NCBI GenBank assembly: GCA_964650695.1
Contig: CAZYVA010000052.1
Location: 1-14,553 of the forward strand
From: CAZYVA01 sp964650695
GTDB taxonomy: Bacteria > Bacillota > Clostridia > Lachnospirales > Lachnospiraceae
Length of the DNA: 14,553 bases
Direction: 5' to 3'
Below are positions 5,436-14,474 of this stretch, piece by piece; the first letter of the stretch is position 1, and each line of letters starts with the position of its first letter. The notes beneath the pieces were generated by a model. That model searched no databases, was not told where the DNA came from, and saw only the letters and a program-made list of their open reading frames with translations. Both the position numbers and the translations under genes were made by a program.

Positions 5436-7487
5436 ATGAATTCAGAACAAGGACATTCGCAATACGCTGACAAAGGTCAGTTGCTTGCTCATAAAAGCAG
5501 CCCGCAAGGCGGACATGCTTTTAAACTACATGCCCCATATGAACCCACAGGGGATCAACCACAGGCAATTAAGGCTCTTGTCAAAGGCTTCAAAGAAGGC
5601 AACCAATGCCAGACATTGCTCGGCGTTACGGGCTCTGGCAAGACCTTTACGATGGCGAATGTGATAGCGGCCCTCAATAAGCCAACGCTGGTGGTTTCAC
5701 ACAATAAAACATTGGCGGCACAGCTTTATGGTGAGTTTAAGGAATACTTCCCGGAGAACGCGGTGGAGTATTTTGTGTCCTATTATGATTACTACCAGCC
5801 TGAAGCGTATGTCCCATCCTCCGATACCTATATTGCCAAGGATTCCTCTATCAACGATGAGATTGACAAGCTGCGCCATTCCGCGACGGCTGCTCTTTCC
5901 GAGCGCAGGGACGTGGTGATCATTGCCAGCGTATCGTGCATTTATGGCTTGGGTTCCCCGATTGATTATAAAAACATGGTGATTTCCCTGCGTCCGGGGA
6001 TGGAGAAAGACCGGGATGAGATGCTGCGGAAGCTGATCGACATCCAATACGACCGGAACGAGATGGACTTTAAGCGCGGGACGTTCCGGGTTCACGGGGA
6101 TGTGGTGGAAATTTTCCCTGCGGGTTCCGGGGAGCATGCCATCCGGGTGGAATTTTTCGGGGATGAGATTGACCGGATCACGGAGATTGACGTGCTGACC
6201 GGGGGAGTGAAGAGTGAGCTGAACCATGTCGCTATTTTTCCTGCATCCCATTATGTGGTTTCAAAAGAAAATATGGAACGCGCCATCCGCGCGATTGAAG
6301 AAGAGTTGGAAGGACAGATCCGTTTTTTCAAAAGGGAAGGGAAGCTCCTGGAAGCGCAGCGGATCGCGGAGCGGACAAATTTTGACATTGAGATGATGCG
6401 CGAGACGGGCTTTTGCTCCGGTATTGAGAATTATTCCAGGCATCTGACCGGGCTGAAGCCAGGGCAGGCGCCCCATACCTTGATAGACTATTTTCCGGAT
6501 GACTTCCTCATGATGATCGACGAATCCCATATGACAATTCCGCAGGTGGGCGGCATGTACCATGGGGACCAGTCGCGGAAGTCTACGTTGGTGGAGTATG
6601 GGTTCCGCCTGCCTTCGGCAAAAGATAACCGTCCCCTTTCCTTTGAGGAATTTGAGAGTAAAATAGACCAGGTGCTATTTGTGTCCGCGACCCCTGGAAG
6701 TTATGAAGCAGACCATGAGATGCTCCGCGCAGAGCAGGTCATCCGTCCGACAGGGCTGTTGGACCCTGCGGTAGAGGTGCGCCCGGTGGAAGGGCAAATT
6801 GACGATCTGGTCGGCGAGGTCCATAAGGAAGTGAAAAAGAAAAACAAAATCCTGATCACGACGCTGACAAAGCATATGGCAGAGGATTTGACGGATTATA
6901 TGAAGGAACTGGGGATCCGGGTGAAATACCTGCATTCGGATATTGACACACTGGAGCGGGCGGAAATTATCCGGGATATGCGGCTGGACGTTTTTGACGT
7001 CCTGGTGGGGATCAACCTTCTCAGGGAAGGGCTGGACATCCCGGAGATTACGCTGATTGCGATTCTGGACGCGGATAAAGAAGGGTTCCTCCGTTCAGAG
7101 ACTGCTTTGATCCAGACGATTGGACGGGCGGCGAGAAATGTAGATGGGCATGTCATCATGTATGCGGACACCATGACGGATTCTATGAAACGGGCGATTG
7201 ACGAGACGGATCGCAGGCGCGCCATCCAAAAGCGCTACAATGAAGAACATGGGATTACCCCGCAGTCCATCCAAAAGGGCGTCCGTGACTTGATCAGCAT
7301 TTCCAGGAAAGCGGCGGCGGAAGAACTTCGCCTGGAAAAAGACCCGGAGTCTATGAGTGCGAAGGAACTGGAAAAATTGATGAAGGAATTGGAAAAGAGG
7401 ATGAAAAAAGCGGCCGCGGAACTGAATTTCGAGGCGGCCGCAGAGCTGCGTGACAGGTTGATAGAACTGAAGAAGGCTTTACCATGA
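5436..7487 (+). CDS. uvrB: Excinuclease ABC subunit B (UvrB)
   Basis: 683 residues. UvrB receives damaged DNA from UvrA, verifies the lesion with its helicase fold, and recruits UvrC for incision in nucleotide excision repair. Walker A is GVTGSGKT (63-70). The lesion-probing beta-hairpin follows, with the characteristic tyrosines in SYYDYYQPEAY (115-124). The DEAD-type Walker B is DESH at 362-365. The helicase C-terminal half includes NLLREGLDIPE and QTIGRAARN. A C-terminal UVR coiled-coil motif (about 645-680) should bind UvrA/UvrC. The ATG at 5436 is seven bases from GGAGG (5424-5428). This start gives about 28 residues ahead of the usual family start (FKLHAPYEPTGDQPQAI); the only internal alternative I see is a TTG at residue 16. 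The stop overlaps the uvrA start by four bases, so translation is coupled. No LexA-type box was recognised upstream. Confidence 0.97.
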   Translation: MNSEQGHSQYADKGQLLAHKSSPQGGHAFKLHAPYEPTGDQPQAIKALVKGFKEGNQCQTLLGVTGSGKTFTMANVIAALNKPTLVVSHNKTLAAQLYGEFKEYFPENAVEYFVSYYDYYQPEAYVPSSDTYIAKDSSINDEIDKLRHSATAALSERRDVVIIASVSCIYGLGSPIDYKNMVISLRPGMEKDRDEMLRKLIDIQYDRNEMDFKRGTFRVHGDVVEIFPAGSGEHAIRVEFFGDEIDRITEIDVLTGGVKSELNHVAIFPASHYVVSKENMERAIRAIEEELEGQIRFFKREGKLLEAQRIAERTNFDIEMMRETGFCSGIENYSRHLTGLKPGQAPHTLIDYFPDDFLMMIDESHMTIPQVGGMYHGDQSRKSTLVEYGFRLPSAKDNRPLSFEEFESKIDQVLFVSATPGSYEADHEMLRAEQVIRPTGLLDPAVEVRPVEGQIDDLVGEVHKEVKKKNKILITTLTKHMAEDLTDYMKELGIRVKYLHSDIDTLERAEIIRDMRLDVFDVLVGINLLREGLDIPEITLIAILDADKEGFLRSETALIQTIGRAARNVDGHVIMYADTMTDSMKRAIDETDRRRAIQKRYNEEHGITPQSIQKGVRDLISISRKAAAEELRLEKDPESMSAKELEKLMKELEKRMKKAAAELNFEAAAELRDRLIELKKALP

Positions 7488-10321
7488 TACAAAGAAGCAA
7501 AGAAAAAAAGTATATTACGATACGCGGGGCGAATGAACACAATTTAAAAAATGTTGACTTGCAGATACCCAGGGATGAGTTGGTGGTCCTGACGGGCATC
7601 AGCGGTTCCGGGAAATCTTCGCTGGCGTTTGATACGGTTTACGCGGAAGGGCAGCGGCGGTATATGGAGTCGCTGTCTTCTTATGCGAGGATGTTTTTGG
7701 GGCAGATGGAAAAGCCAAATGTCGAGAGCATCGAAGGGCTGTCCCCGGCCATATCCATCGACCAGAAATCGACGAACCGCAACCCACGTTCCACAGTTGG
7801 CACAGTGACGGAAATCTATGATTATCTGCGGCTTTTGTATGCAAGGATCGGCATTCCCCATTGCCCGTCCTGCGGACGCGAGATCAAAAAGCAGACGGTA
7901 GACCAGATGGCGGATCAGATTATGGGGCTGCCGGAACGCACGAGGATCCAGATCCTGGCCCCGGTTGTCCGGGGGCGGAAAGGTACTCACGCCAAGCTTC
8001 TGGAGCGGGCAAAAAAAAGCGGGTACGTCCGTGTCCGGGTAGACGGGAGCCTGTATGAGCTTTCCGAGGAAATCAAGCTGGATAAAAATATCAAGCACGA
8101 TATTGAAATTGTGGTGGACCGGCTGGCCGTCAAAGAAGGGATCCAGAAGCGCCTGGCGGATTCGATTGAAAATGCGCTCAACCTGGCGGAAGGCTTGATG
8201 GTTGTAGACGTGATTGACGGGGAAGCAATCTGGTTTTCCCAGAGCTTTTCCTGTCCGGACTGCGGCATTAGCATTGATGAGATAGAGCCGCGTAGTTTTT
8301 CTTTCAACAATCCGTTTGGCGCATGCCCGGTCTGCGCGGGGCTGGGTTACAAAATGGAATTTGATGAAGACCTGATGATCCCGGACAAGCGGCTCAGTAT
8401 TATGGATGGCGCGATCACCGTGACAGGATGGCAGTCCTGCACGGATAAGAAGAGCTTCACTTACGCGATTTTAGACGCACTTTCCAAGGAATACCATTTT
8501 TCCCTGGAAACCCCTTTTGGACAGTACCCAAAGGAGATACAGGATATCCTGATCCATGGGACGGGCGGAAAGGAAGTGAAAGTACACTATAAAGGACAGC
8601 GTGGGGAGGGCGTCTATGATGTGGCGTTTGATGGCCTTATCCGCAATGTTGAGCGCAGGTACCGGGAAACCGCTTCTGAGACGATGAAAGCGGAGTACGA
8701 GGAATTTATGCGGATCACACCTTGCCGGGAATGCGGCGGGCAAAGGTTAAAGCCTGGGGCGCTGGCGGTGACGGTCGGAGATAAAAATATTTATGAAGTA
8801 ACAAACCTGTCGATTGATAACGTGTTAGCGTTTTTGCAAGGTTTAAAGCTCAGCAGCCAGCAGATGCTGATCGGAGGGCAGATTTTAAAGGAGATACAGG
8901 CAAGGACGCAGTTTTTGGTGGATGTAGGGCTGGACTACCTGACGTTGGCGCGCGCCACGGGTTCTTTGTCCGGCGGGGAAGCACAGAGGATCCGCCTGGC
9001 GACGCAGATTGGGTCTGGATTGGTCGGCGTGGCCTATATACTGGACGAGCCGAGCATCGGCCTCCATCAGAGGGATAATGGGAAACTGCTGGCTACATTA
9101 AAGCATCTGCGTGACCTGGGAAATTCTGTGCTTGTTGTCGAGCATGACGAGGAAACGATACGGGAAGCGGATTATATTATCGATGTAGGGCCAGGGGCGG
9201 GAGAACACGGCGGAGAAATCATTGCGGCCGGAACTGTGGATGATATCATAAAGAATAAGAATTCTATTACTGGCGCATACTTAAGTGGTAAAAGGAAAAT
9301 ACCGGTTCCCAAGAAGAGAAGCCGCCCTTCGGGGTGGATCAAGGTGACAGGCGCCCGGGAACATAACCTGAAAAATATCGATGTGGAAATCCCTTTAGGG
9401 GTGATGACCTGCGTGACCGGTGTTTCCGGATCGGGGAAAAGCTCACTTGTAAATGAAATCCTGTATAAACGCCTGGCGAGGGATCTGAACCGCGCGAGGG
9501 TCATCCCAGGGAAGCACAACGATGTCTTTGGCCTGGAGCAGTTGGACAAGGTGATTGCCATTGACCAGTCCCCGATCGGGCGGACGCCCAGATCCAACCC
9601 GGCCACTTACACCGGGGTATTCGACCTTATCCGGGATTTATTTGCGGCAACGGCCGACGCAAAAGCAAGGGGCTATAAAAAGGGAAGGTTCAGCTTCAAT
9701 GTCAAAGGCGGGCGGTGCGAAGCCTGCGCCGGGGATGGCATCCTGAAGATTGAGATGCATTTCCTGCCGGATGTTTATGTACCTTGCGAGGTCTGCCATG
9801 GGAAGCGTTACAACCGGGAGACACTGGAAGTCAAATATAAAGGGAAGAATATCTATGATGTGCTGGAGATGACCGTGGAGGAAGCGCTGCGCTTCTTTGA
9901 AAACATACCGACGATCCGGAGGAAGATGGAGACGCTTTATGACGTAGGGCTTGGCTATATCCATCTGGGGCAGCCGTCCACGCAGCTTTCCGGCGGGGAA
10001 GCGCAGAGGATCAAGTTGGCGACGGAGTTGAGCAGGCGCGGAACAGGGAAGACCATCTACATCCTGGATGAACCGACGACGGGCCTGCATTTTGCGGATG
10101 TACACAGGCTGACAGAGATTTTGCGGAGGCTGGCTGCGGACGGCAATACAGTCATCGTCATTGAACACAATCTGGATGTGGTCAAGACGGCGGATTACAT
10201 CATTGACATGGGGCCGGAAGGCGGCGATAAAGGCGGCACGGTCATTGCGAGAGGTACGCCGGAGGAAGTTGCGGAAAATCCGGTTTCCTACACGGGGCAG
10301 TATATAAAGGCAATGCTTTAG
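7484..10321 (+). CDS. uvrA: Excinuclease ABC subunit A (UvrA)
   Basis: 945 residues, the standard UvrA length. This DNA-damage-sensing ATPase dimer loads UvrB at lesions. The protein has two ABC modules. The first has Walker A GISGSGKSS (38-46) and signature LSGGE (495-499), then Walker B ILDEPSIGLH. The second has Walker A GVSGSGKSS (646-654), signature LSGGE (835-839), then ILDEPTTGLH. The zinc sites are C257/C260/C281/C284 in the first half and C745/C748/C768/C771 in the second. Additional CxxC pairs CPSC and CREC occur in the first half. The ATG overlaps the uvrB stop as ATGA, with AAGAAGG upstream. The actin homologue follows after 13 bases. All key residues are intact. Confidence 0.98.
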   Translation: MIQRSKEKKYITIRGANEHNLKNVDLQIPRDELVVLTGISGSGKSSLAFDTVYAEGQRRYMESLSSYARMFLGQMEKPNVESIEGLSPAISIDQKSTNRNPRSTVGTVTEIYDYLRLLYARIGIPHCPSCGREIKKQTVDQMADQIMGLPERTRIQILAPVVRGRKGTHAKLLERAKKSGYVRVRVDGSLYELSEEIKLDKNIKHDIEIVVDRLAVKEGIQKRLADSIENALNLAEGLMVVDVIDGEAIWFSQSFSCPDCGISIDEIEPRSFSFNNPFGACPVCAGLGYKMEFDEDLMIPDKRLSIMDGAITVTGWQSCTDKKSFTYAILDALSKEYHFSLETPFGQYPKEIQDILIHGTGGKEVKVHYKGQRGEGVYDVAFDGLIRNVERRYRETASETMKAEYEEFMRITPCRECGGQRLKPGALAVTVGDKNIYEVTNLSIDNVLAFLQGLKLSSQQMLIGGQILKEIQARTQFLVDVGLDYLTLARATGSLSGGEAQRIRLATQIGSGLVGVAYILDEPSIGLHQRDNGKLLATLKHLRDLGNSVLVVEHDEETIREADYIIDVGPGAGEHGGEIIAAGTVDDIIKNKNSITGAYLSGKRKIPVPKKRSRPSGWIKVTGAREHNLKNIDVEIPLGVMTCVTGVSGSGKSSLVNEILYKRLARDLNRARVIPGKHNDVFGLEQLDKVIAIDQSPIGRTPRSNPATYTGVFDLIRDLFAATADAKARGYKKGRFSFNVKGGRCEACAGDGILKIEMHFLPDVYVPCEVCHGKRYNRETLEVKYKGKNIYDVLEMTVEEALRFFENIPTIRRKMETLYDVGLGYIHLGQPSTQLSGGEAQRIKLATELSRRGTGKTIYILDEPTTGLHFADVHRLTEILRRLAADGNTVIVIEHNLDVVKTADYIIDMGPEGGDKGGTVIARGTPEEVAENPVSYTGQYIKAML

Positions 10322-10334
10322 GAAGGGGGACAGT

Positions 10335-11312
10335 ATGGCGCTTGATTTAGGGATCGATCTTGGGACAGCCAGCATCCTTGTCTACATCAAAGGCAAGGGT
10401 GTGATTTTGAAAGAGCCTTCCGTTGTGGCGTTTGACCGCGATACGAACACGGTGAAAGCCATTGGGGAGGAAGCGCGGCTGATGTTGGGTAGGACGCCGG
10501 GGAATGTGATCGCGATCCGCCCTTTAAGGAAAGGCGTGATTTCTGATTATACCGTTACAGAGCAGATGATTAAATATTTTGTGAAAAAATCATTAGGGCG
10601 GCGCTCTTTTAAAAAGCCAAAAATCAGCATCTGCGTCCCAAGCGGTGTGACGGAGGTGGAGAAAAAGGCAGTCCAGCAGGCTGCGTTCGCGGCGGGGGCG
10701 AGGGACGTGCGCCTGATCGAAGAGCCGGTCGCCGCTGCCATTGGCGCGGGGATTGATATCACAAAGCCGGTTGGGAATATGATTGTGGATATCGGGGGAG
10801 GCACTACGGACGTTGCGGTGATTTCCCTTGGAGGGACCGTTGTCAATACATCCCTGAAGCTTGCGGGGGATGATTTTGACGAGGCCATTATCCGGTACGT
10901 GCGCCGGAAACACAACCTTCTCATCGGCGACCGGACAGCGGAGGATATCAAGATCAGTATTGGGACGACTTACCAGATGATGGAAAACGACGTGATGGAA
11001 GTGCGGGGGAGGAACCTGATTACCGGGCTGCCGAAGACCGTGACAGTCACTTCTGCGGAGACGGAGGAAGCGCTCCGGGAAGTTTCTTTGCAGATTGTCG
11101 ATGCGGTCGTCAACGTGCTGGAACGGACGCCGCCGGAGCTGTCGGCGGATATCCTGGACCGTGGGATCATGCTGACCGGCGGCGGGGCGCTGCTGCGCGG
11201 CCTGGAAGAGTTGATTGAAGAGAAAACCGGGATCAACACGATGACGGCGGACGACCCGATGCAGGTTGTAGCGGTTGGGACCGGGCAGTACGTGGAACTT
11301 ACAGGGATGTAA
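10335..11312 (+). CDS. MreB/Mbl family rod-shape-determining actin homologue
   Basis: 325 residues. MreB-family proteins polymerise under the membrane and guide elongation-phase peptidoglycan synthesis. ATP-site motifs of the actin fold are present: phosphate 1 GIDLGTAS (6-13), phosphate 2 DIGGGTTDVAVIS (about 152-164) and the adenosine motif MLTGGGALLRGLEEL near 280. EEPVAAAIGAG is the usual connecting segment. Length is normal for the family. It stands away from mreC/mreD and between uvrA and recD2, which suggests the Mbl or MreBH-type paralogue rather than the mreBCD-operon copy, but the sequence alone does not settle that. The ATG at 10335 has GAAGGGGGA just upstream, and the gap to recD2 is only five bases. 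Confidence 0.93.
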   Translation: MALDLGIDLGTASILVYIKGKGVILKEPSVVAFDRDTNTVKAIGEEARLMLGRTPGNVIAIRPLRKGVISDYTVTEQMIKYFVKKSLGRRSFKKPKISICVPSGVTEVEKKAVQQAAFAAGARDVRLIEEPVAAAIGAGIDITKPVGNMIVDIGGGTTDVAVISLGGTVVNTSLKLAGDDFDEAIIRYVRRKHNLLIGDRTAEDIKISIGTTYQMMENDVMEVRGRNLITGLPKTVTVTSAETEEALREVSLQIVDAVVNVLERTPPELSADILDRGIMLTGGGALLRGLEELIEEKTGINTMTADDPMQVVAVGTGQYVELTGM

Positions 11313-11317
11313 AAACA

Positions 11318-13549
11318 ATGGAGACCATAAAAGGCTATGTGGAACGCATTGTGTACCGGAATGATGAAAATGGGTATACAGTTTTTCAATTGAACCATGA
11401 GGATGGGGAAATGACCTGTGTGGGAAAGCTTCCGTTTGTGCAGGAAGGGGAGCTTTTGGAACTGACGGGCGGGTACAGTATGCATAAAGTTTACGGGATG
11501 CAGTTTTCCATCGTTTCCTCGAAAGTCTGTGAACCGGAGGATCTGACGTCCATGGAACGGTATCTTGGTTCCGGGGCGATTAAGGGAGTGGGGGCCGCCC
11601 TGGCGCGAAGGATTGTGAAAAAGTTTCGGGAAGATACTTTCCGCATCCTGGAGGAAGAGCCGGAACGGTTGGCGGAAGTGAAAGGGATCAGTGAGCGGAA
11701 AGCAAGGGAGATCGCGGTGCAGGCGGAGGAAAAAAAAGATATGCGCCAGGCGATGCTCTATTTGCAGAAATATGGGCTGTCGATTACGTTTGCCTCCCGG
11801 ATTTACAAGCATTACGGGCAGAAAATCTATCATGTGATGGAAGAAAACCCCTACCAGCTTGCAGACGATATTCCGGGGATCGGTTTTAAGACGGCGGACG
11901 AAATCGCGGCGAGGGCAGGTATCCAGGCTGATTCGGATTTCCGTATCCGCAGCGGAATCTTATACACGCTGCTGCAGAGTGTCCATGCAGGGCATATTTA
12001 TATGGATGAGGAAATGCTTCTCTACCGGACAGGGCAGCTTTTGGGGATCGAGATTGGCGATAGCAGTCCCTATTTGATGGATCTTTCCATAGAAAAGAAA
12101 ATTGTCTGCAAAAAAGCCACGCGTCCGGAAACCGGGGAGATTTACACCCGCGTGTATGTCTCCCGTTATTATTACATGGAATTAAACACGGCGAAAATGC
12201 TGCATGACTTGAATGTCCGGGAGGAAGCTTCCGATGAGTTTTTGACGCGGCGGCTGCGTGAGATCGAGGCGGAGTCCGGCATGGAGCTGGATGAATTACA
12301 GCGGACAGCGGTCAAAGAGGCCATGCAGAATGGGATCACGATTGTTGCCGGAGGGCCGGGAACCGGAAAGACGACAACAATCAACGCAATGATCCAGTTT
12401 TTTGAGCATGAAGGGGCGGGGCTATCCCTTGCAGCCCCGACCGGCCGGGCAGCAAAGCGGATGACGGAGGCGACCGGATATGAGGCGCAGACCATCCACC
12501 GGCTTTTGGAAGTCGAAGGGGTTTTGGAGGAAGAAGGAAGAGGCGGCTTTGGGCGCAATGAAGAGAATCCGCTTGAAGCGGACGCGATTATCATTGACGA
12601 GATGTCTATGGTGGATCTGCCGCTTTTGTACGCGCTTCTCAGGGCGGTGCTGCCGGGAACGCGCCTGATCCTGGTCGGGGATGAGGATCAGCTTCCCAGT
12701 GTAGGCCCAGGGAGCGTGTTGAAGGATTTGATCCGTTCCGGGTGTTTTTCCGTGGTGAAGCTGACGAAAATCTTCCGGCAGGCGGGGGAGAGCGATATCG
12801 TTGTGAACGCCCACAAGATCAACCGTGGGGAAACGGTGGCATTGGATAACCGGAGCAAGGATTTTTTCTTCCTGGAAAGGCAGGAGCCGGATGCCATTAT
12901 CCGGGTGCTTTTGACATTGATCCAAAAGAAACTCCCCAAATATGTCGATGCGGACAGCTTTGACATCCAGGTCCTGGCTCCTATGAGGAAAGGGAATCTG
13001 GGCGTAGAGCGGTTAAACCAGATTTTACAGAAATATTTGAACCCTCCTGCGCCGGGGAAACAGGAAAAAGAACTCCATGGCCGCATGTTCCGCGAGGGGG
13101 ATAAGGTGATGCAGGTGAAAAACGATTACCAGCTTGAATGGGAGATCACGACCAGCTATGGGCTTGCGGTGGATAAAGGCACAGGTGTTTTCAACGGTGA
13201 TATCGGGACAGTCCAGGAGATCAATACATACGAAGAAACGGTGACGGTAGAGTATGAGGAACACCGGCTGGTCCATTATCCTTTTGGGCTTGCGGAGGAA
13301 CTGGAGCACGCCTATGCTATCACGATACATAAAGCGCAGGGGAGCGAGTACCCGGCGGTTGTCATCCCTCTTCTGGCGGGGCCGCGCCAGCTTTATAACC
13401 GGAATCTTTTATATACTGCCGTGACACGGGCCAAACGTTGTGTTATACTGGTTGGGAGTGGCGAAGTGGTTCAAGGGATGATACAAAACAACCATGAGCA
13501 GGCAAGGAATACCAGCCTGTCAGAGCGGATCCGTGAATGTTGTTTATGA
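11318..13549 (+). CDS. recD2: ATP-dependent DNA helicase, RecD2 (RecD/TraA) family
   Basis: 743-residue superfamily 1B helicase expected to move 5' to 3' on DNA. RecD2 is the RecBC-independent form found in Bacillota. The N-terminal region (1-70) resembles an OB-type domain. Helix-hairpin-helix segments follow: GAIKGVGAALA (about 86-96), VKGISERKA (121-129) and DIPGIGFKTADEIA (184-197). These are diagnostic of RecD2. Helicase motifs: Walker A GGPGTGKT (345-352), motif II DEMS (from D427), motif III GDEDQLPSVGPGS (from G454), KIFRQ, and motif VI VTRAKR (702-707). The ATG at 11318 has only a weak AGGG (11303-11306), and with five bases after the mreB/mbl stop it is probably translationally coupled. 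Its role is likely in repair or replication-fork maintenance, matching the uvrBA context. Confidence 0.95.
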   Translation: METIKGYVERIVYRNDENGYTVFQLNHEDGEMTCVGKLPFVQEGELLELTGGYSMHKVYGMQFSIVSSKVCEPEDLTSMERYLGSGAIKGVGAALARRIVKKFREDTFRILEEEPERLAEVKGISERKAREIAVQAEEKKDMRQAMLYLQKYGLSITFASRIYKHYGQKIYHVMEENPYQLADDIPGIGFKTADEIAARAGIQADSDFRIRSGILYTLLQSVHAGHIYMDEEMLLYRTGQLLGIEIGDSSPYLMDLSIEKKIVCKKATRPETGEIYTRVYVSRYYYMELNTAKMLHDLNVREEASDEFLTRRLREIEAESGMELDELQRTAVKEAMQNGITIVAGGPGTGKTTTINAMIQFFEHEGAGLSLAAPTGRAAKRMTEATGYEAQTIHRLLEVEGVLEEEGRGGFGRNEENPLEADAIIIDEMSMVDLPLLYALLRAVLPGTRLILVGDEDQLPSVGPGSVLKDLIRSGCFSVVKLTKIFRQAGESDIVVNAHKINRGETVALDNRSKDFFFLERQEPDAIIRVLLTLIQKKLPKYVDADSFDIQVLAPMRKGNLGVERLNQILQKYLNPPAPGKQEKELHGRMFREGDKVMQVKNDYQLEWEITTSYGLAVDKGTGVFNGDIGTVQEINTYEETVTVEYEEHRLVHYPFGLAEELEHAYAITIHKAQGSEYPAVVIPLLAGPRQLYNRNLLYTAVTRAKRCVILVGSGEVVQGMIQNNHEQARNTSLSERIRECCL

Positions 13550-14253
13550 AAATCAGTCCGATTTTATGGCCGGAGATCTGTCCTTTTTGCGGGAGGGTTT
13601 TTTCAGGGGGCGTCTGCCCGAATTGCCGCAAGGTGATTGACCGGCTTCTCTTCCGGGAACCGAGATGTATGTGCTGCGGAAGGACAGTCCGCTATGCGGA
13701 GCAGGAGTATTGCCCGGAGTGCCAAAAAGCGTCCCATGTATTTGACCAGGGACTGCCCCTCTGGGCCCATCAAAAGCCTGTCAGCTCATCTATTTATCAG
13801 TTCAAGTTCCACAACCTGAGATCCTTTGCGCCTTGCTATGCCGGGGAAATCCTGGATGAACACGGAAAACGTCTGCAAAGCTGGCGGGTTGGCCTTTTTC
13901 TTCCGATCCCGCTCCACCCAAAACGGAGGAGGCTGAGAGGCTACAACCAGGCGGAACTTTTGGCGGCGGAGCTTGGGAAGCGTCTGGGGATCCCGATGGA
14001 AAGCGAAGTGGTTTTGCGCAGGAAAGCGACGGTTCCCCAGAAAGACCTGGACCCGAAGAAACGGAAACAGAATCTGGCCGGTGCGTTTGCAATGAAGAGG
14101 CGGGATGTGCCAAAAGTGAAGGGGAAAAACGTCTGCCTGGTGGATGATATCTATACGACCGGAAGCACGATGGACGCAGTCTCGGAGGTGCTGAGGGAAG
14201 CGGGGGCAAAAAGAGTGTATTTCCTGACCCTCAGTGCAGGGAATTATTTATAG
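13537..14253 (+). CDS. comFC: ComFC-family phosphoribosyltransferase-like protein
   Basis: 238 residues from this ATG. ComFC proteins are linked to natural DNA uptake together with the ComFA ATPase. The N-terminus has a double zinc ribbon, C15/C18 with C27/C30 and C44/C47 with C59/C62. The C-terminal PRTase domain includes PIPLHPKRRRLRGYNQAELLA and the PRPP-type loop VDDIYTTGST (202-211), followed by an alpha/beta end. The recD2 stop lies inside this frame: ATG at 13537 gives a 13-base overlap, while ATG at 13546 gives the common ATGA overlap and a protein three residues shorter. Neither has a good ribosome site, so the start is uncertain and translation is probably coupled. comFA is not next to it; recD2 occupies that position. 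Confidence 0.92.
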   Translation: MLFMKISPILWPEICPFCGRVFSGGVCPNCRKVIDRLLFREPRCMCCGRTVRYAEQEYCPECQKASHVFDQGLPLWAHQKPVSSSIYQFKFHNLRSFAPCYAGEILDEHGKRLQSWRVGLFLPIPLHPKRRRLRGYNQAELLAAELGKRLGIPMESEVVLRRKATVPQKDLDPKKRKQNLAGAFAMKRRDVPKVKGKNVCLVDDIYTTGSTMDAVSEVLREAGAKRVYFLTLSAGNYL

Positions 14254-14256
14254 ACG

Positions 14257-14455
14257 CCCGAAATGCCCGCCGGGGCTGCGCATGGATTTGCGGGAGGGGA
14301 GCCCCATGCGGCGGATTGTGCCATGATGCAGGAAATTGGGGCTTGCGATAAAGAAACTCGGCGGCGCTAAGCTCGGGAAAACCTCGCTAACGCTAAGTGC
14401 CGCCGGGTACATTCAACTAAGCTTTGTCACGCCCTACCGGGCGTGACAAAGCCAG
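14257..14455 (+). ncRNA. Structured noncoding RNA downstream of comFC, raiA-type candidate
   Basis: About 200 non-coding bases begin directly after the comFC stop and fold strongly. CCGCC (14267-14271) pairs with GGCGG (14310-14314) and continues into GGGGCT (14272-14277) with AGCCCC (14300-14305), leaving a four-base ATGC bulge. Inside is CGCA/TGCG (14279-14282/14289-14292). A 10-pair helix joins 14356-14365 (ACTCGGCGGC) to 14399-14408 (GCCGCCGGGT) with one wobble. It encloses a C/T/A-rich loop in which CGCTAAG occurs twice, typical of conserved tertiary contacts. A final perfect 14-pair hairpin is at 14421-14452. Published raiA RNAs are about 200 bases, abundant in Bacillota, and sit next to comFC or raiA; size, place and structure fit. 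I recalled this class from memory and could not align it. The exact ends are estimates. It could be transcribed from the comFC side or from its own promoter inside comFC. Confidence 0.6.
14421..14452. terminator. Perfect 14-pair hairpin between convergent units
   Basis: GCTTTGTCACGCCC and GGGCGTGACAAAGC pair completely around the tetraloop TACC. It lies between the comFC/ncRNA transcript and the minus-strand tRNA-Val gene and could serve both directions. Neither side has a good T-run (plus strand CAGTTTCAT, minus strand TTAGTTGA), so it may instead be the 3' stabilising stem of the ncRNA. Confidence 0.5.
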
Positions 14456-14474
14456 TTTCATAGTAAATAGTAAA

